Positions 9,565 to 18,382 of a stretch of 64,000 nt of DNA are shown in pieces (position 1 is the first letter of the stretch; each line of letters begins with the position of its first letter). This DNA is from an uncultured Mycoplasmatota bacterium (GTDB lineage Bacteria; Bacillota_I; Bacilli_A; RF39; UBA660): NCBI GenBank assembly GCA_900551455.1, contig URVV01000002.1, positions 33,348 through 97,347 on the forward strand. Direction: 5' to 3'. The notes under the pieces were generated by a model. It was not told where the DNA came from, did no database searches, and worked only from the letters and a program-made list of their open reading frames with translations. A program made the translations under genes and the position numbers.

Positions 9565-10389
9565 TTTTACCTCCATATTATTATTTTTAGGTAAAATTAA
9601 AAAAATATACATTTTAAATTTGCATCGTCGGTTAATTACTATTCATCTTTCAAATAGTTAATGCAAATTTGCAAAGAATGAATTTGCAAAATTTTAAATT
9701 AAATAATAGTGACAAAATGCTTTTTCAGATTTGCATCGAGGAACTGAGATGTGAGTATTTGTTAAACTTAAGTTGTGCATTTTTGTATGGGAATATATAA
9801 TTTTTTTGTTTGAGTATAAATATTTAAATGTGTATTTATAATTTTGGATATGGAATGATGAATATATATTTATAATTGATATCAGATAGTATATTTTATT
9901 AATTATATTAATATTATATAGAATTGAAACAGTTATAATTTATAGTTTTAAAAAATGCAGAAGTTAACATAATATATATTATAGGAACTTTAAAAAGACA
10001 AATAAATAGAGTATAAATTATTTTTTTATTTCTTTTTATATTAATTTTAAAAGAATCTATTTTATCATATTGATAAATTTTCTATTATATAAGATAGATA
10101 TAAACTTATAATATAATTAAATTTTTTTAATTAAAAGCGAACAAATATTCTTTTACTTTTGCGTTCTTATTTTAGTGTGTTACACTGCATATATACACCT
10201 ACTCTCTCTTTGAAATATTGAAAAAGTCAAATAGAAGCACTCTTTTTTTGAGTGCTATAATACTTACTCTAGTAAGAGCAACGGCTTTGGCAGTTGCTCT
10301 TTTTTTAATTATATCAAATTGAATAATGAATGTAAATTCATTATATACATTTATATAGTAGAAAAAAACAAGTTATTATGCTTGTTTTT
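9565..10389. other. long intergenic region with hairpins
   Basis: About 825 bases of very AT-rich DNA with no convincing protein frame. The left part repeats ATTTGCATCG (about 9618 and 9730) and short TTTGCAAA/TGCAAATT palindromes. The right part (from about 10138) has a short palindrome AGTGTGTTACACT, a 7-bp hairpin at 10236-10256 and a strong + strand terminator at 10274-10307. A stand-alone + strand small RNA ending at 10307 is possible, since only a convergent gene follows. Confidence 0.4.
10274..10307 (+). terminator. intrinsic terminator, possible end of a small RNA
   Basis: 9-bp stem AAGAGCAAC / GTTGCTCTT, then a run of T on the + strand. No + strand gene precedes it within 900 bases, which suggests a noncoding transcript. 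Confidence 0.7.
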
Positions 10390-11172
10390 CTAATTATATA
10401 TACCACGTGATTGAATTTCGGCTATTTTATCGAAGACTTCACTGGCATTATGTTCATTTATTTCGGTATATCCTAGTTCTTTAAGTGCTAAGACTTTTGC
10501 TGTATTTAATTCTTGGGTACGACTTAGTTTTTCTTCATTCTTTTTTGAAAGTTCATTTTCCCAGCGGCGGTGAGATTCAGTTAATTTTGTTCTTGAAGCT
10601 CCTCCGTTGTTATATAGAGTCATTGCAGAGTACATAATACTTTCAAAGACGAATTGTTGATCTTCTTCAAATTCATAGACAGTTGGTGGTGTAAATCCAG
10701 CAGCTTTTGATATGTAGGCAAGAATATATTTTGCTTCTTTGGTTTTGTTTACAGCCTGAATGAAATGATAGAAGTAACTTAATATTGTCAAACTGTTTTT
10801 TGTTTTATCTTCGTTTAACATTTCTTTAATAACAAAGAATATATCATTTATTAGATTTTGTTCTTCTGGACGTAAACCAGATAATTCAATTATTTCGTTC
10901 TTCTTAACAGTGTTTCTTTTTGAGTTAAATAATTTGTTACCAACTTCTTGAATATATTCTTTAGTTAATTCAATATTTTTTAACTCTTCTTCATTTTTTA
11001 CATTTAATAATGTAAATAGTGCCTGTGATTTATCATTAGATAATTTTGATAAATCTTCGCCATCTAGATAGTTGTATACCATCTGTCTAGAGACACCTAA
11101 ATATTTAGCTAAATTTACTTTAGATATATTTGCTTCTTTTAAGATAATATTAATTTTTTCGACGGTATTCAT
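10390..11172 (-). CDS. HTH (XRE-like) DNA-binding protein
   Basis: 260 aa. Residues about 1-60 form a helix-turn-helix: NISKVNLAKYLGVSRQMVYNYLDG has the SRQxVYxY recognition-helix look of Cro/C1 proteins. The rest is helical, charged and unassigned. GGAGG lies about 12 bases before the chosen ATG; a GTG four codons earlier abuts the SD and is less likely. It may regulate itself or the neighbouring region, but no operator was recognised. Confidence 0.65.
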   Translation of the reverse strand: MNTVEKINIILKEANISKVNLAKYLGVSRQMVYNYLDGEDLSKLSNDKSQALFTLLNVKNEEELKNIELTKEYIQEVGNKLFNSKRNTVKKNEIIELSGLRPEEQNLINDIFFVIKEMLNEDKTKNSLTILSYFYHFIQAVNKTKEAKYILAYISKAAGFTPPTVYEFEEDQQFVFESIMYSAMTLYNNGGASRTKLTESHRRWENELSKKNEEKLSRTQELNTAKVLALKELGYTEINEHNASEVFDKIAEIQSRGIYN

Positions 11173-11205
11173 ATTAAGTAACACCCTCCTACATATATAA
11201 TTTTA

Positions 11206-12030
11206 TCATTTTACACTCATATTTGTCAAGTTATTGGAATTATTTATTTTAACTTGTGATAGTGGTTCGCCACATTTTGTACAAAAATTATTCTCATATT
11301 CATTTTTGCTTTGACAATTTGGACAAAATAATTCTTTATTTTTTAAGTAATAATTCTTTTTTGATATATATTTTATTTTTCTGATACTATAGATATATAT
11401 CCATAATATTGCAATTAGAAATATATATATAAAGATATTGGCTTGGGCGGAAATACAAAAGTCATAGATTGTGTGTGCTAAAGATGGTAATAAGATGCTT
11501 AGTATGAGATTCTTTTTTTCTAGTTTTTTATTATTTTTAATCTTGGCTTCTTTTGCAAGACCGAGATATCTTCCCATAATAATAGCATCGCAGGTGTGAC
11601 CGGGAATGGCAAATATGGCTCTTAATAGTCCGGTAAGATATCCTGAGTCTAATACATAGAAGATATTTTCGAAGGCGGCAAAGCCTAAAGATACGCTTAC
11701 GGCATAGACGATGGTATCATAGATTTGATTGAATTCTGGATTATTATATGAGATTTTATACGTCATAAGCCATTTACAGATTTCTTCGATTAGAGCGACG
11801 TCTATAAAAATGAAGATAAATAATTCGGGTAAATTCATTAGAATTTCATCTTTGAAGAATAATTCTATTATTAGTTCTAATATAATGGCGGGAATGCATG
11901 ATAACATTCCGTAAATGAATAGTTTTATTAGAAGTCGTTTTGGTTCTTTATTGTTATCGTGCATATAGACATAATATCCGATTAAAAAGATTGGTAATAT
12001 TGATATTAATAATAATATGATTACTCTCAT
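11206..12030 (-). CDS. prsW: PrsW-family intramembrane metalloprotease with zinc ribbon
   Basis: 274-aa multispanning protein. The PrsW signature is present: EEICK at residues 82-86 (EExxK), FAAFENI in the next helix, and H residues in IPGHT and LAHTIYD. The family includes the B. subtilis site-1 protease for the anti-sigma factor RsiW. A C-terminal double CxxC zinc ribbon (CPNC, CTKC) is an added cytosolic module. GAGGTG precedes the ATG. No sigma/anti-sigma pair lies nearby, so the substrate is unknown. Confidence 0.82.
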   Translation of the reverse strand: MRVIILLLISILPIFLIGYYVYMHDNNKEPKRLLIKLFIYGMLSCIPAIILELIIELFFKDEILMNLPELFIFIFIDVALIEEICKWLMTYKISYNNPEFNQIYDTIVYAVSVSLGFAAFENIFYVLDSGYLTGLLRAIFAIPGHTCDAIIMGRYLGLAKEAKIKNNKKLEKKNLILSILLPSLAHTIYDFCISAQANIFIYIFLIAILWIYIYSIRKIKYISKKNYYLKNKELFCPNCQSKNEYENNFCTKCGEPLSQVKINNSNNLTNMSVK

Positions 12031-12116
12031 TTGGGCACCTCTGTTTATACTATTATCATTGTAGCAAAGTATTTTTTTGATGTCAATTTATTAGTGATTA
12101 AAAGATTAAAATTAAT

Positions 12117-12140
12117 AAAAAAAGACTTTAATTAGTCTTT
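12117..12140 (-). terminator. terminator after mnmA
   Basis: 7-bp stem AAAGACT / AGTCTTT with a 6-base loop; on the minus strand it is followed by a long T run. It overlaps the last codons of mnmA. Confidence 0.75.
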
Positions 12141-13214
12141 ATATACTTTGTCAATAATTCCGCCACCTAAACATTCTGTGCCATTATATAAAACACAAAA
12201 TTGACCTGGTGTTACGGCTTTTGCTTTGTCATATGTTACTTCAATAGTAGAGTTATTTAAATATTTTACTTTGCAAGGAATATCATTTTGACGATATCTA
12301 AATTTGCAAGTACACTCCTCTACTCTACTGTCTGTTAGAAAGTTAAAGTCAGTGATGATAGCTTTATTGGAATATAAATATTTATTTTCATTACCTGTAG
12401 CAACGTATAGGATGTTATTAGTTAAATCCTTTTCAACAACAAAGATTTTATTGTTGGCACCACCTAGATTTAGTCCTTTTCTTTGACCAATGGTATAATA
12501 CATTAGTCCAATGTGTGTACCTAATACTTCTTTAGTTTCAATATCAATTATTTTTCCAGGTGTGTTTGGAAGGTAATTTTTTAAGAATTTGGTGAAATTT
12601 CTTTCTCCGATAAAGCAGATTCCAGTTGAATCTTTCTTCTTTGCAGTAATTAAATCATATTTGGTTGCTATTTCTCTGACTTTAGGTTTTTCAATGTCTT
12701 GTAGAGGGAATATTACCTCTTTAAAGATGTCTTTATTTACATATGCTAGAAAGTAGCTTTGATCTTTATTTAAATCACTTGCTTTATGTAATTTACCGTT
12801 AATTATTTTTGCATAGTGACCGGTGGCTATGTATTCAGCTCCTAGTTCTTTGGCTTTTTTGTAGAATAGATCAAATTTAATATATTTGTTACACATAACA
12901 TCGGGATTTGGTGTACGGCCTTTTTTTAATTCTTCTAGAAAGTATGTGAATACATAATCCCAATACTCTTTTACATAGTCTACACGATATAAGGGAATAT
13001 TGATTTTATTACATACGGATAAGGCATCGTTATAATCTTTTTCTTGGGGACAGATATCATTATTAAGATCGGGATTTCCTAGAAAATCATTATTAATGGT
13101 GCTATCCCAATTACGCATAAATAATCCGATAACGTTATATCCTTGTTCTTTTAATAAGATGGCTGCTACTGAGGAGTCAACTCCACCAGACATACCTATT
13201 ACTACAGTTTTCAT
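12132..13214 (-). CDS. mnmA: tRNA-uridine 2-sulfurtransferase MnmA
   Basis: Thiolates U34 of tRNA for Lys, Glu and Gln using sulfur passed from a cysteine desulfurase. At 360 aa it is full length. The PP-loop SGGVDSS is at residues 9-15. The catalytic Cys pair is seen as the DVMCNKY Cys and the STGICFIGE Cys. GATGHYAK-like ATGHYAKI and the C-terminal PGQFCVLY barrel are conserved. AGGTGAG lies 5 bases before the ATG chosen; the GTG three codons earlier is part of that SD. No iscS-like desulfurase is adjacent. Confidence 0.96.
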   Translation of the reverse strand: MKTVVIGMSGGVDSSVAAILLKEQGYNVIGLFMRNWDSTINNDFLGNPDLNNDICPQEKDYNDALSVCNKINIPLYRVDYVKEYWDYVFTYFLEELKKGRTPNPDVMCNKYIKFDLFYKKAKELGAEYIATGHYAKIINGKLHKASDLNKDQSYFLAYVNKDIFKEVIFPLQDIEKPKVREIATKYDLITAKKKDSTGICFIGERNFTKFLKNYLPNTPGKIIDIETKEVLGTHIGLMYYTIGQRKGLNLGGANNKIFVVEKDLTNNILYVATGNENKYLYSNKAIITDFNFLTDSRVEECTCKFRYRQNDIPCKVKYLNNSTIEVTYDKAKAVTPGQFCVLYNGTECLGGGIIDKVYKD

Positions 13215-13271
13215 TTTTCTCACCTGTTAAAAGTATATCATTAATCTGCTAAGTTGTAAATGATAAAGATT

Positions 13272-13907
13272 TTATTTTGTAAAGAGTTTTATTATTAACT
13301 TGATTAGTGATGGTAAGAGAAATGATTCGCTTAATGAAGATATGATACTTATGATGATAGTTATTATAAAGATAATGGTATAATTTTTAAATTGTTTTAA
13401 GGTGTTTTGATTATTGTCCTTTTTGATGATTATTTTAAAGAGTTTTATTCCAAACATAATACTATAGATGCTTAAAATTATTATAGTGAAAATGTTTAAT
13501 AATTGGCCGAATATTAGATAGATAGTTGATAGAATAATGCCTTTATAGTTGTAAGTTAGGATAAATGATGCTAGAGAGAATCCTAAAATAAAACTTTTGG
13601 TAAATAGTAAGATTATGGTAATTATAAAACCTATAAAGGTCATTCCTAAAATCCATATTAGGGTTATATATATTGTATTAATGGTAAGACTGTTTTTTAA
13701 AGCAATAATTGAGTCTATTTTATTTGTATTAATATTTTCAATAAAGAGTTTTATTTTATCTATTACAAGTGTTTTATCGTTTAGATTAATTATATTTGCA
13801 AAAATTGCTCCAGTAATAATACCTAGGAATAGTATACTGATAATGAAAATGTTTATTTTTTTGTTAGGAAAAATAATATCTTTAATGCGATCATATTTTT
13901 TTATCAT
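13272..13907 (-). CDS. spoIIM: stage II sporulation protein M-like membrane protein
   Basis: 211-aa protein with about five transmembrane helices and the SpoIIM/DUF95 layout: a cytosolic N-terminus, an extracytoplasmic loop after the first helix, and an N-S-L-rich segment before helix 2. SpoIIM works with SpoIID and SpoIIP in the peptidoglycan-remodelling complex that drives engulfment; SpoIIP is also in this window. GGGTGAACTT precedes the ATG. Membrane homologs outside sporulation exist, so the name is likely rather than certain. Confidence 0.75.
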   Translation of the reverse strand: MIKKYDRIKDIIFPNKKINIFIISILFLGIITGAIFANIINLNDKTLVIDKIKLFIENINTNKIDSIIALKNSLTINTIYITLIWILGMTFIGFIITIILLFTKSFILGFSLASFILTYNYKGIILSTIYLIFGQLLNIFTIIILSIYSIMFGIKLFKIIIKKDNNQNTLKQFKNYTIIFIITIIISIISSLSESFLLPSLIKLIIKLFTK

Positions 13908-13938
13908 AAGTTCACCCATAAAATTATATTCTTTTATA

Positions 13939-13967
13939 TTGTAATTATTCCATAATTTAGGTATAAT
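13939..13967 (+). promoter_or_regulatory. promoter for a 37-residue peptide gene
   Basis: TTGTAA at 13939-13944, 17-base spacer, consensus TATAAT at 13962-13967, then GAGGTG and ATG within 20 bases. Confidence 0.65.
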
Positions 13968-13985
13968 TATTATGAGGTGTAGATA

Positions 13986-14099
13986 ATGAGTAAAAAGAAA
14001 AAAAATAAGACTAGTTTAGGTTTTAGGATATTGGGAATAATAATGCTTTTATTGATGTTGGCTTCAGCTGTTATTGGCATTGTTGCATACTTTTTATAG
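13986..14099 (+). CDS. 37-aa single-pass membrane peptide
   Basis: Small frame MSKKKKNK, then a hydrophobic helix from about residue 12 to the end (LGFRILGII ... GIVAYFL). GAGGTG (13974-13979) lies 6 bases before the ATG, a near-consensus promoter lies upstream, and a terminator follows 8 bases after the stop, so this is a complete mini-gene. The basic tail plus one helix resembles the N-terminus of class A penicillin-binding proteins, but no further domain follows. Function unknown. Confidence 0.65.
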   Translation: MSKKKKNKTSLGFRILGIIMLLLMLASAVIGIVAYFL

Positions 14100-14106
14100 T
14101 ATTATT

Positions 14107-14134
14107 AAAGAGAGTTGTTATAAAAACTCTCTTT
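14107..14134. terminator. bidirectional terminator
   Basis: 10-bp perfect stem AAAGAGAGTT / AACTCTCTTT with an 8-base loop. It lies between the convergent small peptide gene and the minus-strand gene that starts at 14856. Confidence 0.8.
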
Positions 14135-14856
14135 TATTTATAATAGAATGCAATAAATGCTACAATACCGGCTACGACAATAGTTATGATGGCTAGTAAC
14201 CAATAACTGGTAAATCCACTACTGGTAGCGGGAATAGCTTTTTTAGCTGTTAGTGGTGGTTCTTCTTCAGGATTTTCTATTTTGGCGGGTGCGTCTATTT
14301 CGGTATTATAACTGCCAACGACAAAATTCATTACTGGGGTTTCTAGCCTTTTATAGGATGTGGCATTAGCATTGTAGTATTGAATTAATTCTAATAGTTT
14401 TCGGCAAATTATGCGATTACTGTATCTGGTAGTAAACCAATTAATAAATGTTTTGTATCTTTCGTTGTCTACTAAAATTACTTGATTTTCAATGACTTTA
14501 TTAGCGGCTTTTAAATTGATATAGGCGCTATTAATAATTTTCCCTAGGATAAAATCTATTTTATCAAATTTAGTACTATCTATTTTTTCTAGGATACTGA
14601 TATTTTCTTCAGATAGGATTGGTAGAACTAGTGTTATGTTATATTCATCTATATATGAATAGGTATTTTTGATGTTTTCCATTACCCATATTTCATCGTT
14701 TAATTCTAAGTTATAGTTATCCATTTTATTTTTTAGTTCAATACATATGTTGGTTTTATTATAATTTTTTGGAATGGCAAGGTAGTAAGAGATTATTTCG
14801 TCTTTTATGTAATAAACATCGTGATTATTTAGTTTTAGAATTAATTTTTTTTCCAT
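14134..14856 (-). CDS. tail-anchored hypothetical protein
   Basis: 240 aa, no family recognised. The N-terminal 170 residues are mixed alpha/beta and soluble. They are followed by a Pro/Glu/Ala-rich linker (about 185-210) and a single hydrophobic helix at the extreme C-terminus (SYWLLAIITIVVAGIV) ending in YYK, so it is tail-anchored and cytosolic. GGAGGCAAATT precedes the ATG. It lies 15 bases after the next upstream minus-strand gene, with which it is probably cotranscribed. Confidence 0.6.
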   Translation of the reverse strand: MEKKLILKLNNHDVYYIKDEIISYYLAIPKNYNKTNICIELKNKMDNYNLELNDEIWVMENIKNTYSYIDEYNITLVLPILSEENISILEKIDSTKFDKIDFILGKIINSAYINLKAANKVIENQVILVDNERYKTFINWFTTRYSNRIICRKLLELIQYYNANATSYKRLETPVMNFVVGSYNTEIDAPAKIENPEEEPPLTAKKAIPATSSGFTSYWLLAIITIVVAGIVAFIAFYYK

Positions 14857-14871
14857 AATTTGCCTCCATTG

Positions 14872-15195
14872 TTATTTTTCTTTTTTAATTACTTCTAAAC
14901 CATTTTTTAATAATTCTTCGATGGTTATTTTACCTTCTTCAAGGGCTTTTGTTACTAAGTATTTATTGCCGTTTTTATATTTTATATAGATTGATGTACT
15001 TTTAGTACAAGGAAAATAATAAGTATATTTATTATCTTCATAGAATTTTTCTTGATAATTATCACAAATATAAGTGGCATCGATTATTTCTATTTGGTTA
15101 TTTTTTTTGCTTTTATTCTTTTTTAGAAATAATAAACCGGTTATTATTACGATGCAAGATATTATTAATATTATTTTGATAGTCTTATTTCTCAT
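14872..15195 (-). CDS. hypothetical single-pass membrane protein
   Basis: 107 aa with one N-terminal transmembrane helix (residues 6-24), a Lys/Asn-rich stretch and a small extracytoplasmic domain with two Cys (YICDNY, FPCTKS) that could form a disulfide. No family recognised. AGGAG precedes the ATG. Confidence 0.55.
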   Translation of the reverse strand: MRNKTIKIILIISCIVIITGLLFLKKNKSKKNNQIEIIDATYICDNYQEKFYEDNKYTYYFPCTKSTSIYIKYKNGNKYLVTKALEEGKITIEELLKNGLEVIKKEK

Positions 15196-15243
15196 ATCTT
15201 ATTCTCCTATAATATGATTATAGCATAAGTAAAATAAAAATAA

Positions 15244-15276
15244 AAGATAAAATTTAAAAATCATAAATTTTATCTT
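15244..15276 (-). terminator. terminator after the radical SAM gene
   Basis: Perfect 12-bp stem AAGATAAAATTT / AAATTTTATCTT with a 9-base loop; a T-rich tail follows on the minus strand. It lies just downstream of the radical SAM stop. Confidence 0.8.
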
Positions 15277-15299
15277 AAATATAGTAATAATATTTATTT

Positions 15300-16103
15300 T
15301 TAAAGGAAATGACAATGTCGACATAGTTCTTGGCATTTATAGTTGTTTTTAAATCCTTTGATCATTTCTTTTACTATGTCTTTTTCATATATGTCTGGAA
15401 TGTTATCTTGGTAGATGTTTCCTAAGGATAATACTCCCCTACTATCTAGGCAACAAGGAATAATGGTACCATCTGATAGTATTCCTATATGATCTATTAG
15501 GCCTTTACAAGTGCCTTTTTCTTCGTAATGCTTGTTATTCATATCGGGCCATATAAATTCGTGAAAGGTATCAATTAGTAGATTAGGGGCAACTTTTATT
15601 TTGATATTGTTTTCTAAATTTTTAATATTTAAGTGGTATCTGTTATTTAAGTAATTTAGAATATAGGTAGTATTTTTATCTTTTACCCATAATCTTAAAG
15701 TAATATAAGTATTTTTTTTAATTTTATCGATTTTATTGAAAATATTATTAAGATATTCTTCTAGAGTGAGATGAGGGTTTTCTTTGTAACTGTGAAGAGA
15801 AATATTTAATCTGGATAGTTTGGTATTATCTGATAAATTGTTTATTAGGTAGCCGTTAGTGGTTATATTTACTTTTAAGTTATTATTAGTAGCGTATTCA
15901 ATAAAATAGTTGATATTTTTATGAAGTAATGGTTCTCCTAGAATATGAAGATATAGTTCTTTAGTATAAGGTTTAATTTTATTAATAATAAATTGATAGT
16001 TGGGGATAGTTAGTGAAGTGATTTTTCTTTGATTTTTGATACAAAAGTCGCAATTTAAATTACAGGAATTGGTTATTTCTAAATAAATTTTTTTTAATTT
16101 CAT
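15300..16103 (-). CDS. radical SAM protein with SPASM-like C-terminus
   Basis: 267 aa. The cluster-binding CxxxCxxC is CNLNCDFC with C14, C18 and C21. HILGEPLLH and NITTNG are the usual glycine-rich SAM-binding strands. The C-terminus has Cys in GTCKG, IPCCLD and CQELCRHCHF, typical of a SPASM/twitch auxiliary cluster. I chose ATG at 16103 because GGTG lies 6 bases upstream; the longer N-terminal reading is hydrophobic and without an SD. No precursor peptide was seen nearby. It could act in cofactor or peptide modification. Confidence 0.8.
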   Translation of the reverse strand: MKLKKIYLEITNSCNLNCDFCIKNQRKITSLTIPNYQFIINKIKPYTKELYLHILGEPLLHKNINYFIEYATNNNLKVNITTNGYLINNLSDNTKLSRLNISLHSYKENPHLTLEEYLNNIFNKIDKIKKNTYITLRLWVKDKNTTYILNYLNNRYHLNIKNLENNIKIKVAPNLLIDTFHEFIWPDMNNKHYEEKGTCKGLIDHIGILSDGTIIPCCLDSRGVLSLGNIYQDNIPDIYEKDIVKEMIKGFKNNYKCQELCRHCHFL

Positions 16104-16163
16104 AATTAACACCATTAATATAATAGCATAAATAATTATAAAAAACAAATTATGGTTATAATG

Positions 16164-16186
16164 AAAAAAAGCTTAATAGCTTTTTT
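16164..16186 (-). terminator. terminator of the cpsC-cpsD-cpsB-LCP operon
   Basis: 9-bp stem AAAAAAGCT / AGCTTTTTT around a TAAT loop at the LCP stop; the T run serves the minus strand. Confidence 0.8.
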
Positions 16187-17645
16187 ATTTGATACTTTCA
16201 TTATTTAATACTTTGTTTATTTGAATTTTGGCATTATCTATGGTTTTTTGATCAGGAATCATTATCCATAAGTCCTGATTTGGATAGGAATAAGTTTTTC
16301 CCATTGAACCAGTACCATCTACTTGAATGGATTTAAATGTATAGTCGTTTAATTCGGAAAATTCATATTTTAAGAAGTTAGTTATTTCATTCATATCCAT
16401 ATTGGTTGCAAATTTTCCTTCAAGAGCATCTAAAATGTCAGTATATTGGGTAAAAATTGTTGTTCCGCTACTTAATTTTTTGAATATTGCTTGGATTACT
16501 TCTTGCTGGTTTCTTCCACGATGTCTATCACCGTCAGAGTATGAATATCTTTCCCTTGAAAAGGCCAATGCACAAGCACCATTTAATTTATTTATGCCAA
16601 CTTTTATTCTTGGACATCCATATAAACTTACGGCTTGATCTGCATAAACTTCTATACCACCAATTTTATTTACTAGGTCAATGACAGTGGTAAAATTTAC
16701 TTTGATATAATAGTTAATATCAATATCAAAGATGTCTTCGATGGTTTTTATAGCAGTATTAATTCCGTAGTAACTAGCGTGAGTTAATTTATCTTTATAG
16801 CCGGGTTTATCGTGTAATTGAACGTAATAATCACGGGGGATGGAAGTTAACAATATTTCGTTGGTATTTGGGTTAACAGTGGCAACAATGTTAACATCGT
16901 TTCTGGCAGCATTATTTATGTCTCCAAAGGTATCAATACCACTTATTAGGATATTATATGGGGTATTCTTTATGGAAACACGTTTAGTAATATCCTCAAT
17001 CTCTTTTTTGATGTAAATGGTTTTTAAAATACGAGTGTTTTGATTAAAAGTTTCATCGTCTTCTTCATATCTATTTTTTATAATGTCACTAATTAAAATT
17101 GATTCAACTTCTTTATTCAATAGTTTGCTTTTTAAGGTTAGAAGATCTTTTTCTTCACTATAGGTTAAATCTAATTTAATGCGATTAATTACTTCTTTAT
17201 CAGTTAATTCAAAATAAGCCATTGTTTTACCATAGAGATCTGATGCTTCTTGGTAATTAGAATCATTTAGAACTATTAAATAATAATTTGTTACTTCTTC
17301 TTTGATAATTGAGATATTATCAAAAAGGTTCATTGTTTTGTTTAAATAAATTATTCCTATTGTAAAGAGAATTATTAAAATTATTGAAAAAATATAAGAT
17401 AATACTTTAAATACTTTTAGGACTTTATTTTTAAATTTTAGAGATAAGAAGAAGTTTAAAATTATGTTTATTAGTATTAAACAAATAATTAGTAATTTAT
17501 AGTATTTATCTGGAATTATATTAAGGGTATTTAGGAGAACTACTAATGATATATTCATTCCTGTAAATAGTAATGATAATAATACTCCGATAATACTTAG
17601 TTTTATTTTTTTCTTAGGAGAAGAATTTTTTCTTTTATTTTCCAT
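16185..17645 (-). CDS. LytR-CpsA-Psr (LCP) family wall-polymer transferase
   Basis: 486 aa. Three N-terminal hydrophobic segments lie within residues 15-110, followed by an extracytoplasmic linker and the LCP domain, about 225-440: ISGIDTFG, RNDVNI, TSIPRDYYV with the conserved Arg, and FSRERYSYSDGDRHRGRNQQ with its Arg/Asp cluster. LCP enzymes move lipid-linked glycopolymers onto peptidoglycan, here probably the product of the adjacent locus. It is the last gene of an operon with cpsB, cpsD and cpsC, and a terminator overlaps its stop. Confidence 0.92.
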   Translation of the reverse strand: MENKRKNSSPKKKIKLSIIGVLLSLLFTGMNISLVVLLNTLNIIPDKYYKLLIICLILINIILNFFLSLKFKNKVLKVFKVLSYIFSIILIILFTIGIIYLNKTMNLFDNISIIKEEVTNYYLIVLNDSNYQEASDLYGKTMAYFELTDKEVINRIKLDLTYSEEKDLLTLKSKLLNKEVESILISDIIKNRYEEDDETFNQNTRILKTIYIKKEIEDITKRVSIKNTPYNILISGIDTFGDINNAARNDVNIVATVNPNTNEILLTSIPRDYYVQLHDKPGYKDKLTHASYYGINTAIKTIEDIFDIDINYYIKVNFTTVIDLVNKIGGIEVYADQAVSLYGCPRIKVGINKLNGACALAFSRERYSYSDGDRHRGRNQQEVIQAIFKKLSSGTTIFTQYTDILDALEGKFATNMDMNEITNFLKYEFSELNDYTFKSIQVDGTGSMGKTYSYPNQDLWIMIPDQKTIDNAKIQINKVLNNESIK

Positions 17646-17660
17646 AATATCACCACTTAG

Positions 17661-18371
17661 TTATTTTATTAGGTTATTACAATTCGACATTATTTGATCA
17701 TAGTATTTGGGTCCGGTAATTTTTATGATACTTTTTTTTATTTTTGGAAAGTTATCAATTACATATGTTTTATTAATATGATGGATATCTGTTCCAAGGA
17801 AATCAACATATTCTTTTTTTAAGAGATATTTCATTAATTTTTCAGCTTCTTTATGATAGTATCCTAAAATACTGGAATAATTGCATTGAAATAAGACACC
17901 CATTTCTTTTAATGGTTCTATTAATTTGGGATTTTCTTGGAAATATGTATATCTTTCGGGATGAGCGATTACTGGAATATATCCTTGTATTTGAAGCTCA
18001 TATATCATATCTTCTAGATTTATAATTTGATTATGAAATGGTAATTCGATTAGAAGATAGTTACTTTGATTTAATCCAAATATTAATCCATTATTGATAG
18101 ATGATAAAATGTCGTTATGAATAAATATCTCATTTCCTAGATGGAGTGAGATATTTATATTGTTTTGTTTGACAGCTTCTTTTAAGTAAAGAAAGTGTTT
18201 GGTTTTTTCTTCGTTATTGGCACTATATTCGGTACTTTCAATGTAGTGTGGGGTTAAAATTATGTCGGTGAAACCAATTTCGGCCATTCTTTTTAGAAGA
18301 CGAAGACTTTCTTCAGGGTTAATGCTTCCGTCATCTATACCAAATAATATATGCGAGTGTGTGTCGGTCAT
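17661..18371 (-). CDS. cpsB: CpsB/YwqE-type tyrosine-protein phosphatase (PHP fold)
   Basis: 236 aa. N-terminal DTHSHIL with the metal-binding HxH at residues 5-7, the FGIDDG loop, ILTPHYI, and later VIAHPERY and a late DIHH define the Mn-dependent PHP phosphatase of capsule loci. It dephosphorylates the CpsD kinase and so tunes polymer export. I chose ATG at 18371 because AGGAGGT lies 4 bases upstream; this leaves an 11-base gap to cpsD. It lies between the kinase and LCP genes, as in Streptococcus-type regulators. Confidence 0.93.
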   Translation of the reverse strand: MTDTHSHILFGIDDGSINPEESLRLLKRMAEIGFTDIILTPHYIESTEYSANNEEKTKHFLYLKEAVKQNNINISLHLGNEIFIHNDILSSINNGLIFGLNQSNYLLIELPFHNQIINLEDMIYELQIQGYIPVIAHPERYTYFQENPKLIEPLKEMGVLFQCNYSSILGYYHKEAEKLMKYLLKKEYVDFLGTDIHHINKTYVIDNFPKIKKSIIKITGPKYYDQIMSNCNNLIK

Positions 18372-18382
18372 AATTACCTCCT

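Noticed and set aside
10138..10151. LexA/SOS box (CGAACAAATATTC)
   Set aside because: Matches the Bacillus consensus at only about 12 of 14 positions and no regulated gene is identified; kept as a hint only, not as a feature.
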